In this document: one piece after another, positions 56,009 to 64,000 of the stretch
Numbering within the stretch: position 1 is the first letter of the stretch
Layout of the letters: each line of letters opens with the position of its first letter
DNA from: Scleromitrula shiraiana
Taxonomy: Eukaryota > Ascomycota > Leotiomycetes > Helotiales > Sclerotiniaceae
Length of the DNA: 64,000 nt
Assembly: GCA_028455995.1 (NCBI GenBank)
Contig: JABELC010000008.1
Coordinates: 248,001-312,000, forward strand
Reading direction: 5' to 3'
Notes under the pieces: model-generated
What the model saw: the letters and a program-made list of their open reading frames with translations, nothing else
What the model was told of the DNA's origin: nothing
Databases searched by the model: none
Position numbers and translations under genes: made by a program

Positions 56009-57715
56009 CTAATTCAAGCTCCTACAAACCTTCCTCCACCCATCAATCCTCTTCCTTTCCTTCCCCTGCGCAACTACACTGACACTATCCGAGAATCCAA
56101 TGGATTTTGCATCCCACTCATTATTATAATCTTCTACTTTCTCCTCTGACGCCTTCTCTAGTTCTGAATCTTCAACTCCTTCTCTTTCCCCATTGTTGTT
56201 GTTATGCCCATTCTCATTATATTCCATCCACTTCAAAACCGCCCCACGATCAACATTCCCCACCATCGCTCTCTCCAAACTCTCTCTGTACCCCCCCTCA
56301 TCATCCTTATCCTTATTCCCTCCCACCTCCCCAAGAGCAACACCACCGTCTTCACTCTCATCTCCACTTAAGCCCTTAATCAATTCCCGACACCTCTCTA
56401 CCTCCTCCTCCCAAGCACCCACCTCCCTAATCGTCTCACCCCACTCCTTCAACCTCATCAAATCAAATTCCGTCTTCTCCTCACTCCCTTCCTCATCTCC
56501 TTCCCCCCTATCCCTATTCTCTCTAAACCTCCTCCACTCATCCTCACAATACCACCTCCAATTATCCAACCGCTGTTTCGCCCCCTGAAGTTTCCACTCC
56601 ACATCCGCCAACCTATCTTTCAATTCTTGAGTTTTCGTTCTCGCAATCGAGGATGCAGTCGGTGTATGAATCGTCTGTATCTGTCTACAAAACGTTGCTT
56701 GCCGTTCTCTTTCTCCACCCAGCCTTTGTCCTTGTCCTCGCGCGTTATACGAACGAGTATTCACCCGCTCATCAACAGAAGAGGGTGTGGTATTAAAATC
56801 ATAATCGCAGTCAAGAAGTCCCCTATCTTCTAAGACTTCCCTCCAACAGGCATCGAGTTTCCACCTCCTTACGCCCAATTCTTCGGCTAATTCTCTTAAG
56901 TGATCTAATAACTCCTTCTTTTGATCTTGCAGCCTCTCCGTCTCATCAGATAACCATTTTAATTCTTCTATTTTTTTCATCCTCTCCCTTTCATCTTCAA
57001 CACCATCCTCAACTTCATCTTTCACTCTCCCTCTCCTCTTTCCCCTCACCCCTAACATCCTCCCCCCTCTCCTAAGCCTCCCCACAGCAACCTCAAACTC
57101 CCCATCCACCCTCTCCACCATCCCCCTCACGCCCCCAACCCTCCTCTCCAACCTCAACACTTCATTAACCTCCCCCACCAACCCCCTCGTCAACGCCAAC
57201 CCCGAATTAGCCACCCCATTACGCCCCATATATGTAAAAATCTCCGGATATCTCGCCGTAAGCGGCGCTTTCCTCGTTGCGGATGATAGCTGCGTGGAAG
57301 GAAGAATCGAGATGGGGGGCTCGCAGGAGCAGGTGGGGCATTTTCGGGGATTGGGTGGATTTTGGGGTCGCGAGGAGAGGGGTGTACAGTCGGTTAAGAC
57401 GGCGCATTCGGAGGAGGTGGTGGAGGAGATGGGGGAGGATGATAAATGATGAGAGGCGATCTTTCGTCCTAAGACTATTCTTTTGAATGATTTGTGGCCG
57501 AAACTTGAGGTTGAGGATCCTTGATGGTGATGCATTGGTGTAGTTGTTGTTTCGGCTTTTATTGAGGATTTTGCGGTTATTAGGTTTTCTGCTGTTGAGA
57601 TTTGTTTCTCTTTTGGTGGACGAGATTTCTTGGACCAAAGGCTCTTGCTACAGACTAGTCTAATTAATCTTTTAAGAGCTCTGCCGCCCGCAAACTGATC
57701 AAGCAAGGTTGTCAT
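56009..57715 (-). CDS. hypothetical coiled-coil protein, 568 residues
   Basis: Not recognised. A single exon from the ATG at 57715. Residues 1-150 are basic and Ser/Thr-rich, with a KKSRPPKEKQ segment and a Cys-containing RKCPTCSCEPP. Residues about 160-260 are Arg/Gly-rich (RLRRGGRMLGVRGKRRGRVK). From about 265 come long heptad stretches (RLQDQKKELLDHLRELAEEL and RLADVEWKLQGAKQRLDNWRW) with conserved-looking Trp. The C-terminal 120 residues are very acidic (EGDEEGSEEKTEFD; EDGGVALGEVGGNKDKDDEGG). The composition fits a fungus-specific structural or scaffold protein. The Glu/Arg-rich, GC-skewed coding strand gives long shadow frames on the other strand. Confidence 0.78.
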   Translation of the reverse strand: MTTLLDQFAGGRALKRLIRLVCSKSLWSKKSRPPKEKQISTAENLITAKSSIKAETTTTPMHHHQGSSTSSFGHKSFKRIVLGRKIASHHLSSSPISSTTSSECAVLTDCTPLSSRPQNPPNPRKCPTCSCEPPISILPSTQLSSATRKAPLTARYPEIFTYMGRNGVANSGLALTRGLVGEVNEVLRLERRVGGVRGMVERVDGEFEVAVGRLRRGGRMLGVRGKRRGRVKDEVEDGVEDERERMKKIEELKWLSDETERLQDQKKELLDHLRELAEELGVRRWKLDACWREVLEDRGLLDCDYDFNTTPSSVDERVNTRSYNARGQGQRLGGERERQATFCRQIQTIHTPTASSIARTKTQELKDRLADVEWKLQGAKQRLDNWRWYCEDEWRRFRENRDRGEGDEEGSEEKTEFDLMRLKEWGETIREVGAWEEEVERCRELIKGLSGDESEDGGVALGEVGGNKDKDDEGGYRESLERAMVGNVDRGAVLKWMEYNENGHNNNNGEREGVEDSELEKASEEKVEDYNNEWDAKSIGFSDSVSVVAQGKERKRIDGWRKVCRSLN

Positions 57716-58387
57716 TGAATCCTAGTTGGAACAAACCACAAATTTATCGCCTGGGAGAAAAATACGGTAAAATAATTATACTTTTGGATCAAGAAAAACA
57801 AAAGGATGTTTGGAGTGATGGAATAGAAAATTCGCCAGAAATAATGTGCCGGTTTATCTAGATGGAATGTGAAATTTGCAAAATTCGAGAACAAAGGAAA
57901 TGACGAGGTTTTTTGTCTGTGATCGAGCCTCAATGATACAATGCCTATTATGTTGAGCAAAGGAAAGATCTAGAAGCCTAACTTAATCCTCTTCAAAGAA
58001 AACGTTTGCGAAATTCATATTTGAGAGCTATTTTCGAATTATCAACACATTGGACTAAGATTGTATAAAGAAAAACTATCAAGCATCATTCTTACTCGAG
58101 TAGAAGATAGTAAAGATGGTTTGCTGGAACGGGATGCATATAATAGCCAATATAGTACTACAACACTTTGCTTTAGATTTTCTAAAAGGATATTGCATAT
58201 TTCACAAACAAGATAGATTTTCAGGATTATAGTTGTGTGCACATGGAAAAAATTGGAAACAAACAAATTTAAACTCAAGGGGAAAACAGGACGAGTATAG
58301 ATATATGCTTCTCGAAGTTGATCCATATGTTCAGAATGATATGATTTACATACACTAGCATGCTTCAATAACAATGTACAGTATATC
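57716..58387. other. intergenic, nothing coding seen
   Basis: 672 bp of AT-rich sequence downstream of the ERCC1 gene and upstream of the 56009 gene. No gene or repeat is supported. Confidence 0.55.
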
Positions 58388-59554
58388 TCAAGAATGTTCA
58401 CGTAATTTTGCCAAAGCAGCCGTCACCCCTCCACTAAGCTCTTCATCTTTCCTCGCCGTTTCCTTTCTCTTCTCCCGAGCAAGTCTATCTTCTTCCTGTC
58501 GAGCAAATTCAACCAAAGCCTCCTCATCATCGTCATCGTCATCTGGTTCCCATACTTGATTATCTTTCCCTTTAGGTATATTCTGCCTTTCCTCCGCCGT
58601 CTCCACCGCTTTACCCTTTTCCAGCGAGCCCATCTCTCTCAACGGTACCCGACTCAGTGGTACCGCTCGATCCAAAACCCCTTCTGATTCTCCACCCTCA
58701 TTCTGTATCGTCTCCTTCCTATTCAACGTCCTACGAGCTGATTTTCGCGCCCGGAAAGGTTCATCAACGACTCCACACCACTTCCTAACCTTTTTATCTC
58801 CCCAACCACTAAGAGTGGCAATTTCATCCGGTCCCGCATTAATCGCATTCTTAATACTCCCAAATGCAGACACCAGCGTTATCGCATCCGTCTTATTGAT
58901 ACTCCTAGGAACCGTTATAAAATCTACCATTTTATCCGCATACCCTTTGCTTTCCACCCCCTTAATCGCACTCGCATTTGCATGTTCATAACTCTTGTAC
59001 AATTCTAAATATCTCGCGGCTTCCGCCGCACTCCAGCATAATATAACAGTGACATTATTCACTAAACTCGTCTTGGATAATTCCTTCAAGCTTTCTTCAT
59101 GATTCGTAATATCGACCATCACAAGTAATATCCGTAGATTGAATTTGCCCTGCAGACCTTTGATGCGATTGTATACATATTCGGGATGTAATCGATGGTA
59201 TTTGAGAGATAGGAAAAGCGCGCATGTTGTAAGTCCGAGGACGAAATCCGCGAGGATATCGGAGTATTCCCAAGGAAATGATTTCAGGTTCGCGAGGGTG
59301 GGATTTCCTTTCTGTCGTAATGAGACTAGAATTGAGGAACCGGAAGAGCGAGATGCGATTGCTTGAGGAGTGGGTTGAACAACTTTGGGGCCGGCGGAGG
59401 AGGTATTGTTGTTTGTTGGTGGTGCTCCACCAAGACGTTGTTGGACGCGTTGCGGGGTAGGTTGTTGAACGCGTGGAGGTGGAGCTACAACTGGAGCTTG
59501 TGCGAGTGCTGCAAGGAAATCAGCATCTGCACCGAATTCATCGTCGTCGTCCAT
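58388..59554 (-). CDS. RAD10/ERCC1/SWI10 DNA-repair protein
   Basis: The non-catalytic partner of the XPF/RAD1 structure-specific endonuclease, which cuts 5' of lesions in nucleotide-excision repair and acts in crosslink and single-strand-annealing repair in the nucleus. A single exon of 388 residues. The N-terminal 75 residues are acidic then Gln/Pro-rich. The central nuclease-like domain (about 76-200) has the family opening GSSILVSLRQKGNPTL, then LKSFPWEY and ADFVLGLTTCALFLSLKYHRLHP. The C-terminal helix-hairpin-helix region (about 215-265) reads SINKTDAITLVSAFGS and IATLSGWGDKKVRKWCGV. A fungal Lys/Glu-rich tail ends it. The ATG at 59554 begins MDDDDEFGADADFL, usual for fungal members. 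Confidence 0.95.
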   Translation of the reverse strand: MDDDDEFGADADFLAALAQAPVVAPPPRVQQPTPQRVQQRLGGAPPTNNNTSSAGPKVVQPTPQAIASRSSGSSILVSLRQKGNPTLANLKSFPWEYSDILADFVLGLTTCALFLSLKYHRLHPEYVYNRIKGLQGKFNLRILLVMVDITNHEESLKELSKTSLVNNVTVILCWSAAEAARYLELYKSYEHANASAIKGVESKGYADKMVDFITVPRSINKTDAITLVSAFGSIKNAINAGPDEIATLSGWGDKKVRKWCGVVDEPFRARKSARRTLNRKETIQNEGGESEGVLDRAVPLSRVPLREMGSLEKGKAVETAEERQNIPKGKDNQVWEPDDDDDDEEALVEFARQEEDRLAREKRKETARKDEELSGGVTAALAKLREHS

Positions 59555-60284
59555 TATAAATTAATTCATGTATATTGAGGAGTTGTGGTGTTTGTATGAA
59601 CATGGTGGCGGATGAGATGCCTAGAAATGTAGTGTAGTGACTTACATAGAAAGTGCATTTCTCGCTTGAACTGGATTGAAAAGCCTCCAATTCAACCAAG
59701 TAAAACGACGTTATTAGAGGTTTATATTTCGATATCACAATGAGTATTGATCTGGATTAAATACTCTACGGAATTTGTTTACTTCCTCTAAGGTTTTTGA
59801 ATGTTCCTTTTACATACAAATTGACGCTCTCATATATGTCGTCATTATCAATCATAATATATTCGATTCCCAAGTAGCTACACATATAAAACATTGCTTC
59901 AAGCTTCAAGCTTAAAATCACTACAACTTAACATTTGACAACCAGAAGATCATATTATATTACTTAACCCCATACTAAATCATTTCAGCACTCATAAAAT
60001 GAGACCACTATTCCGAACATAACGTACATAGAATAAATGACTAACCTGTACAGCCCAAAAGTTTCCATGGTAAGATGAGCAGATGTAAGAAAGAGAAGAA
60101 AGCATTTGTAACCAATGAAGTTGTAGCTGTATATACAAATATTCATCCGCACATACAAATCCTATAAATAGGCCTCCACTTCACCGATAGCCACAAAAAG
60201 ACATCGATCAATTATTTCTCTGTCACTTCTCCTTCCCACCATCCACTAAAGTCCTTCATCCCCTCCCTTTACCCCCTATCTCAC
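59555..60284. other. intergenic, ERCC1 promoter side
   Basis: 730 bp between two minus-strand genes. AAGCTTCAAGCTT repeats near 59899-59912. No gene is supported. Confidence 0.55.
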
Positions 60285-61052
60285 TCACTCCTTCCCAACC
60301 TTCCCCTTCTCCCCCTGTCCTCCCTTCCACTTCCCCTTCTCCCCCAACCTCCCACCCCCAATCCCACACCCCCAAACCCCTCCCCCCACACACCCCGCCC
60401 ACCCCAATTCCGCCACCGTTCCCACCCACTCCCACCACCTCCACCCCCCTCCACAAACCACTCCATACCCCAACCCCACATTAACCATAACCAACATGCC
60501 AATCCCACACCCACTCGCCCCTTTACCTTTACCCCCACTAGCGCTAGCACTATTATCGATTCCTACTAGTGCGTCCAGGAAGATGCCGATGCCGAGGAAG
60601 TAGGGGATGAGGAGGAAGAAGGTGAGCATGCCGTGGGCTTCAGTGTTTGTCATGGAGGGTTGTTGGGGGCGTTTTTTGGCTTGTTTTTGCTTGGTTGGTG
60701 GTGTGGATGTTGTGGATTGAGATTGGGAGGATTTGATGGCGTGACGGAGGTGTATTAATTCCGAGTTTATGTTTGTGAGTAGTTCGATGATTTGGGTATC
60801 CGTGTTAGGAGAAGAAGAAGAAGATTCGGAGGTTGACGATGATTTATGAGCAAATGTGTCTGTAGGAGATGATAATTGTACTTGTGGTTGTGTTTCCGTA
60901 TGAGAATTACTAGTCGATGTAATGGAATCTGCAATTGCCTGATCCAGATGTATACCGGGAACATATGCAATACAAACGGCGTGAAAAGCGAGGATACTAA
61001 TAGATGTTATGAGGAGGCCTATTAGAGCTTGAGAATTATTGAGGAGAATCAT
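60285..61052 (-). CDS. hypothetical membrane protein, 255 residues
   Basis: Not recognised. Read from the ATG at 61052; the frame continues upstream, but into a Tyr/Ser-rich segment less like a gene start. An N-terminal membrane segment (ALIGLLITSISILAFHAV, about 8-28) is followed by an outer or luminal Ser/Thr-rich region (about 40-90), a basic linker (TKQKQAKKRPQQP) and further hydrophobic helices: GMLTFFLLIPYFLGIGIFLD (about 145-165) and a Gly-rich hydrophobic stretch from about 185 (MLVMVNVGLGYGVVCGG; WEWVGTVAELGWAG). The last 30 residues are Gly/Lys-rich. It looks like a small 3-4-helix membrane protein specific to fungi. The Gly/Trp-rich end is C-rich on the plus strand and compositionally odd; the 3' boundary should be treated with care. 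Confidence 0.65.
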   Translation of the reverse strand: MILLNNSQALIGLLITSISILAFHAVCIAYVPGIHLDQAIADSITSTSNSHTETQPQVQLSSPTDTFAHKSSSTSESSSSSPNTDTQIIELLTNINSELIHLRHAIKSSQSQSTTSTPPTKQKQAKKRPQQPSMTNTEAHGMLTFFLLIPYFLGIGIFLDALVGIDNSASASGGKGKGASGCGIGMLVMVNVGLGYGVVCGGGWRWWEWVGTVAELGWAGCVGGGVWGCGIGGGRLGEKGKWKGGQGEKGKVGKE

Positions 61053-61737
61053 GTTGTGATAGTGTGTTGTGTTGTTTGATCTGACTGGATCTCTGGGAGT
61101 TCGATGAGCGATGTTTGGTTTGATTTGATCACGCTTCTTGTTATATGAAATAAATAAGTATGAGGTTTGGGATAAAGGCTGATATAATAAGTACAAGGTG
61201 GTAAGATTCCACTATTGAGTGATCATATCTCTAGGCACAGTGTCATAAATCAGAAGGTTTTTATCTAGACATGATGATTTAAGATTGCAATTTCCATACA
61301 TGCGTGTTCGCGCCTAACATAGTCGCCCCTCTAGTCTCCATAATACATCGCTTAGAGTTAGTGCGGGGTAAAAATACGAGGTACAAAAGTAGGTATGTTT
61401 CTACTAATACCAAACAGATTTCATCTTCAAGACAGATCATGATTTATAAACGGATAGTGTTCTTGAATTTGTTTTTGAAAAGTCTATACTATGTTCCATT
61501 CGCTCGCCCAACATAATAGGCCAGAGATTTTACTTCCACCTTCAAAACGCACGAATTCATTAAATCGTGAAAGGGTATCAAAAATCCATCCATCCATTAC
61601 CTTCCATCTCATAAGCCAGGGAACCTCAAAACATTTCAAAGTAGATCATAACTGTGGCCGTAAATCCGAAATTTGTGAAGGATACACCTGAATATCCAAC
61701 CCATAAATCAACCCCATATATACAACGACTTTTAAAA
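61053..61737. other. intergenic, nothing coding seen
   Basis: 685 bp between two minus-strand genes: the promoter of the 60285 gene and the 3' UTR of the copper-fist gene. No repeats noted. Confidence 0.55.
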
Positions 61738-63638
61738 TCACAATACTATCCCACTATTGTGAATAGTACAGCCAATACATGCGCAATCGTCACCACATGG
61801 ACAAGTGTCCTTTTCGCCCGGGCAAGGAATTTCAGGAACCCGATGTATAGTACAACCTATACATTGGCAATCATCACCACATGGACAACTCTGGGTATCT
61901 CCACCGCAACCATCTGAAGAGAAAGGATAATTGACGAAAAAGAAATCTGATGCTGAAAGACTCTGTTCTTCGCCTGTACCAGATGTAGTACTTGATGGTG
62001 TAGCAGGTGGGGGAGATGCTGCGTTGTCCTTGATTCCATCCTGTGTTGATAAAGATAAGGGAATAATGTTTCCGTTTCCATTTCCGTTAGTTCGCCCATT
62101 TGGGAGACCATTATAGGCATCAGATTCAAGTTGCATAGAAGCCCAGGCAGAACGAACATAATCTTGCGTTGCATCGTTATATGGATGAGCTGCACAACCA
62201 ACACATTGACACCCATCACCACAGCCACAGGTATGTACGGTTTCGAAATTTTCAGGCATTGAATTTGGACCAAAAGATAGAGGAGCTGTTGGAATCGGTG
62301 GTTGCTGATGTTGAGAATAACTCATTTCACGTACTCCTTGACGCCAAGCAGATGGTTGAAGTGGATTCTGATACGATCCATATGTAGAAGGATACGTAAA
62401 TACAGTTGGAGGATATTGAGAATATGGATTCATTCCAAAACTATTCTGTAATATCTGAGAGTTCATCAAAGATGTATTTTTTTGTGGTTCTTGAGTTGAT
62501 GTTTGAGTATTCTGCTTAGAAGAACAACAACTTTTCGGTTGTGGCATTGGTTGCTGCCTCTCAGTGATTGAACTGGCATTTGAGGATGTATCGTTCTGGT
62601 TGGTTGGTTTTGGAGTACAACAGGAGCCTTTATTGGTTGTGACATTACTAAAACTAGGTTGGCTTTCTGGCTTTGGGGCACAACATGAACCTTTTGACGT
62701 GTTGCTATTAGATTTTGGTTGGGGTTGGGGAGCAGCTGGGGCACAGCATGATCCCCCGTTCGATGCGCCATTATTGAAGCTCGACGGGCTTTCTTGGGCG
62801 GTTGGAGTACAGCACGAACTACCATTCATCTTTGGAGTAATCTGTCCATTTTTGAACTCGGTGGGTGTTTCAAGAGGACTTTCCAACACTTGATCTAATC
62901 CATTGTGCCCATTTCCATAACCATCTGTTTTGATTTCTTGAATCATGCCTATATTGTGCATTGGAGGTGGGAGTTGTATCTGTAAAGGCATGTTACCATA
63001 TTGCGGTTGCATCATTGGATATTGTGGCGGTGCGAATCCATATGTCTGAGGTGGGCTCGACATTTGATATGTTTGTGAGATCATTTGCATTCTTTGCGCA
63101 TGTTGATCAAAGGGTACTATGTTGACATGGTTTAAATCTATTCTTTCTAGATTCGCAGGGTCAAACGATTGTTTTCTTGAAGGCGGCTTCGAGGTTGTCT
63201 TTTGTACTTTGAATGTGAGCTGAACAGGAGAGGTTGCGTCCGACGTCGAATTTGATCGTGATTGAAATGTAGGTGGGGTGGAGACAGGTGTATTGGTACC
63301 GCAATGGCATGCTTGCTTCCTTGGAATGGCAGCTGTAACACTACCACATCCACATGGTTGATCTTTTGGGTGAGGACATGCGCTGAGTGGTCTTCCAGGT
63401 TTCCTCACTGGCACCATTAATCTTTCGTTTGCGTGTGTACATTTCGTTGATCTATGACCTCTTATACAAGGCTCACTGTTTAATTCATGTCAGCATATAT
63501 AATTGAACCCCTCTGCTAATGTGGATCTGTGTGCTTGTCCTTCCCAAGGTAAAGCTTATGCGCTTCACCTGCTGGAAAGTGAAATTGGGTAATCAAACAA
63601 ACATACCAGGCCATCTTCAGTCCATTAATCAACGGCAT
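61738..63638 (-). CDS. copper-fist transcription factor (Mac1/Cuf1/Ace1 type)
   Basis: Copper-sensing DNA-binding regulator of copper (and often iron-uptake) genes. Two exons (63638-63607, 63475-61738, phase 2) give 589 residues; only splicing restores the N-terminal copper fist, MPLINGLKMACEPCIRGHR then KCTHANERLM and RKPGRPLSACPHPK, with its zinc Cys/His and the (R/K)GRP minor-groove hook. Downstream HCGTN follows CGCG. Residues about 230-340 hold five Cys-Cys modules, four of them as a tandem 21-22-residue repeat (GSCCAPKPE type). Near the C-terminus are three copper-binding Cys motifs CxCxxxCxCxxCxxH: CGCGDGCQCVGCAAH, CPCGDDCQCIGCTIH and CPCGDDCACIGCTIH. Such motifs mediate copper-dependent switching in Mac1/Cuf1. 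Whether this one activates uptake or detoxification genes cannot be told here. Confidence 0.95.
62518..62822 (-). repeat. tandem Cys-Cys coding repeat inside the copper-fist gene
   Basis: Cys-Cys codon pairs start at 62809, 62743, 62680 and 62617 (spacing 66, 63 and 63 bp), with a fifth, divergent pair at 62524. Each unit reads SCC(A/T)P followed by a Ser/Asn/Gln/Pro-rich spacer. Confidence 0.9.
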
Positions 63639-64000
63639 TTTTGTAGCAACCAGAAACCTCCAATGAATGCCTTGTAGAATGTGTTTCTAATCGTATCGGG
63701 TGACCAAGCTAAGATTCAGCAGAGGTCGAATTGTAAGTGATGTCTTATTTTGAGGTTTACTTTGTGCCCCGGAATCATTACCTGCATGTACAACCGCAGC
63801 GGATAAACGTTATGAGAAAGCTGATCGACGGCTAACTGATACGGATTGACCTCAAGTGTTTCAAGAATGTTCTAGTGGCAGATCTGAATATCGGAAGATG
63901 AAGATAAATGTGGATGTGGATGTACAGCAGGGGGGTTGAAGATGAGATGGGAACAAATTGATATCATAGAAGAGTATCAAACTCCAATTCCCAACGTCGG
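63639..64000. promoter_or_regulatory. promoter side of the copper-fist gene
   Basis: 362 bp upstream of the copper-fist start codon to the window edge. No specific copper-response element (GCTG-type core) was assigned with confidence. Confidence 0.5.

Noticed and set aside
56107..56588. Long plus-strand frames opposite the 56009 gene
   Set aside because: Shadows of the Glu/Arg-rich coding strand; Ser/Pro/His-rich with no independent support.
60256..60550. Overlapping Gly/Trp-rich minus-strand frames near 60.3-60.5 kb
   Set aside because: Alternative frames of a C-rich tract already covered by the membrane-protein model, with no family features.

Overview
This window looks like nuclear DNA of a filamentous ascomycete. 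Genes carry short introns (about 50-230 nt) with GTATGT or GTAAGT donors and CTAAC-like branch points. The families are typically fungal: a Zn(2)Cys(6) factor, a copper-fist factor, a YAT amino-acid permease and a CYP504. The overall feel suggests Leotiomycetes (Sclerotiniaceae-like), but that placement is inference and was not tested. I model 21 protein genes, one decayed gene, one solo LTR and several simple-repeat arrays. No tRNA, rRNA or CRISPR was found.

Left third (1-18,000). Long gene-poor stretches full of microsatellites surround a small DUF6699-like gene (4351-5577, minus). Then comes a divergent pair: homogentisate 1,2-dioxygenase (8840-10330, minus) and a CYP504 phenylacetate-hydroxylase-type P450 (12349-14128, plus). 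CYP504 enzymes make homogentisate or its precursor and the dioxygenase opens its ring, so the pair forms a small aromatic-catabolism module. Its 2-kb shared promoter region holds four different 9-bp tandem arrays. A 1033-residue ankyrin-repeat protein (14897-17998, minus) follows.

Middle (18,000-38,700). A 4-kb gene desert holds an 18-bp AT-rich minisatellite and a complete 179-bp solo LTR with perfect target-site duplications. Then come a small basic/acidic protein, a RING E3 ligase, a Baeyer-Villiger-type flavin monooxygenase, a JmjC/cupin-8 hydroxylase, a DOPA 4,5-dioxygenase-family protein, a Zn(2)Cys(6) transcription factor and casein kinase II beta subunit.

Right (38,700-64,000). Two same-strand C2H2 zinc-finger genes of similar architecture are followed by an amino-acid permease, a tiny 69-residue gene behind a clear TATA box, a CCC1/VIT1 iron/manganese transporter, and a DIM1/DHCR24-like FAD oxidoreductase broken by several stops and frameshifts. 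Two coiled-coil proteins, the RAD10/ERCC1 repair nuclease subunit, a membrane protein and a copper-fist transcription factor complete the window. The copper-fist protein combines three C-terminal Cys-rich motifs with a tandem 21-residue Cys-Cys repeat. Degenerate copies of a short motif (GACATTCAAA-like) recur in several intergenic regions and may be an old dispersed element.
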